Assembly: GCA_050304615.1 (NCBI GenBank)
Contig: JBNLDW010000003.1
Span: 1 to 64,000 of the forward strand
DNA: 64,000 bases
Source of the DNA: CBFDBF01 sp050304615
Lineage (GTDB): Bacteria; Pseudomonadota; Gammaproteobacteria; Chromatiales; Chromatiaceae
Direction of reading: 5' to 3'
Part shown: piece after piece, positions 63,074 to 64,000 of the stretch
How positions within the stretch are numbered: position 1 is the stretch's first letter
Layout: every line of letters starts with the position of its first letter
The notes under the pieces: model-generated
Told to the model about the DNA's origin: nothing
Database searches by the model: none
Seen by the model: only the letters and a program-made list of their open reading frames with translations
Translations under genes and position numbers: made by a program

Positions 63074-64000
63074 TCATTGGCCAAAAATAGTTTTGTCCGC
63101 GGCCTTGGTACGCGCATCAAGTCGACTGATCATACCGCGCTTCACCAGTGCCTGTAGATGCTGATCCAAAGTCTGCATGCCAGTCGCCTGCCCTGTCTGA
63201 ATGGCAGAGTACATCTGTGCCACCTTATCCTCCCGGATAAGGTTACGGATTGCTGGGGTACCAATCATGATCTCCCATGCGGCAGTCCGTCCGCCGCCGA
63301 TCTTCTTCATCAGGGTCTGGGCAACTACCGCTCGCAGAGACTCTGACAACATGGAACGCACCATGGCCTTCTCACCAGCAGGAAAGACATCGATCATACG
63401 GTCAATTGTCTTGGCCGCTGAGCTGGTATGCAGGGTTCCAAACACCAGATGACCAGTCTCTGCGGCAGTAAGGGCCAAACGGATGGTCTCCAGATCACGC
63501 AACTCACCAACCAGAATAATATCCGGATCCTCGCGCAGTGCTGAGCGTAGCGCCTCAGAAAACCCAAGGGTGTCACGGTGCACTTCACGCTGGTTGATCA
63601 GGCACTTCTTGCTCTGATGGACAAATTCGATCGGGTCTTCAATTGTCAGAATATGGGCATAGTCGTTGTCATTCTTATAGTCCATCATGGCCGCAAGGGT
63701 GGTCGACTTACCGGAACCTGTTGGCCCGGTTACCAACACCAACCCACGAGGAACATCCACAATACTCTTGAATGTCTCAGGACAGCCCAGATCCTCCAGG
63801 GTGAGAACCTTTGACGGGATGGTACGAAATACCGCACTGGCACCACGATCCTGCTTGAAGGCGTTGACCCTGAAACGGGCCAGTCCAGGGATTTCAAATG
63901 AAAAGTCAGTCTCAAAAAACTCCTCATAGTCCTTGCGCTGCTTGTCATTCATAATGTCATAGACAAGCCCATGTACCGTCTTATGATCCAATGCTGCGAC
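63074..64000 (-). CDS. pilT: Twitching motility ATPase PilT, partial (5' end outside the window)
   Basis: The main retraction motor of the type IV pilus. 309 codons are visible; the N terminus lies beyond base 64000, since the frame stays open to the edge. Walker A GPTGSGKSTTLAAMMDY, Asp box ILTIEDPIEFVH, Walker B DPDIILVGELRD, His box GHLVFGTLHTSSAAKTI, and the AIRNLIRE segment identify PilT. It is the first gene of the pilTU unit. Confidence 0.97.
   Translation of the reverse strand, partial: VAALDHKTVHGLVYDIMNDKQRKDYEEFFETDFSFEIPGLARFRVNAFKQDRGASAVFRTIPSKVLTLEDLGCPETFKSIVDVPRGLVLVTGPTGSGKSTTLAAMMDYKNDNDYAHILTIEDPIEFVHQSKKCLINQREVHRDTLGFSEALRSALREDPDIILVGELRDLETIRLALTAAETGHLVFGTLHTSSAAKTIDRMIDVFPAGEKAMVRSMLSESLRAVVAQTLMKKIGGGRTAAWEIMIGTPAIRNLIREDKVAQMYSAIQTGQATGMQTLDQHLQALVKRGMISRLDARTKAADKTIFGQ

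Overview
The window reads as chromosomal DNA of a gammaproteobacterium. The strongest evidence is the 44-64 kb block: a Chp/Pil type IV pilus signalling cluster (pilG-pilH-pilI-pilJ-chpA-CheW), then gshB, tonB, algH/yqgE, ruvX, pyrR, pyrB, an inactive-looking pyrC homologue, pilU and pilT. This is the same neighbourhood known from Pseudomonas aeruginosa, but with an ApbE lipoprotein gene and a PyrK-like gene added. A DsrE-family protein, a small cytochrome c and a tkt-gap-pgk-fba operon would suit a sulfur-oxidising or autotrophic lineage such as Chromatiales or Thiotrichales. That placement is inference; no sox, dsr or RuBisCO gene is visible.

Layout. 0-1 kb: dispersed repeats and the RNase P RNA gene (minus strand). 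1.1-7.3 kb: argD, argF, a small HMA-like protein, hemerythrin, purC, srkA and two tandem Slp lipoproteins (plus strand). 7.3-9.5 kb: a DUF2189 membrane protein and a small cluster of two integron-type gene cassettes with one clear attC site. 9.8-14.1 kb: an RND efflux pair without an outer-membrane partner. 14.1-17.9 kb: cytochrome c, two exported proteins, a DsrE-like protein and a porin. 17.9-27.5 kb: an AT-richer accessory region read mostly on the minus strand. It holds several intact attC sites, several half attC sites, many GGGGTCAG-type hairpin repeats and cassette genes (peptidoglycan amidase, NlpC/P60-like lipoprotein, DUF4328 protein, membrane proteins, RelA/SpoT-type alarmone synthetase, HEPN-like protein). 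No integron integrase is present, so this is a CALIN-type array. 28-34 kb: CBB/glycolysis operon and a thioredoxin-like protein. 34-38 kb: the S-adenosylmethionine cycle (metK, SAH riboswitch, ahcY, metF). 38-40.7 kb: a stress membrane protein, phosphofructokinase and rsmE. 41-43.6 kb: a third, small cassette cluster with an Mrr-type nuclease. 44-64 kb: the Chp/Pil and pyrimidine block, cut by the window edge inside pilT.

How the parts work together. The core segments are ordinary metabolic or motility operons: arginine and purine synthesis, sugar-phosphate interconversion, methyl-cycle recycling under SAH control, pyrimidine synthesis and twitching motility. Between them lie three separate integron-cassette clusters carrying probable defence or stress genes. 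Two further repeat classes overlie this. One is a MITE-like element with inverted ends, in four copies. The other is a set of unrelated-sequence hairpins that share a GGGGTCAG-like foot. Several of these hairpins lie directly against, or appear to replace half of, attC recombination sites. This association is the most unusual feature of the window.
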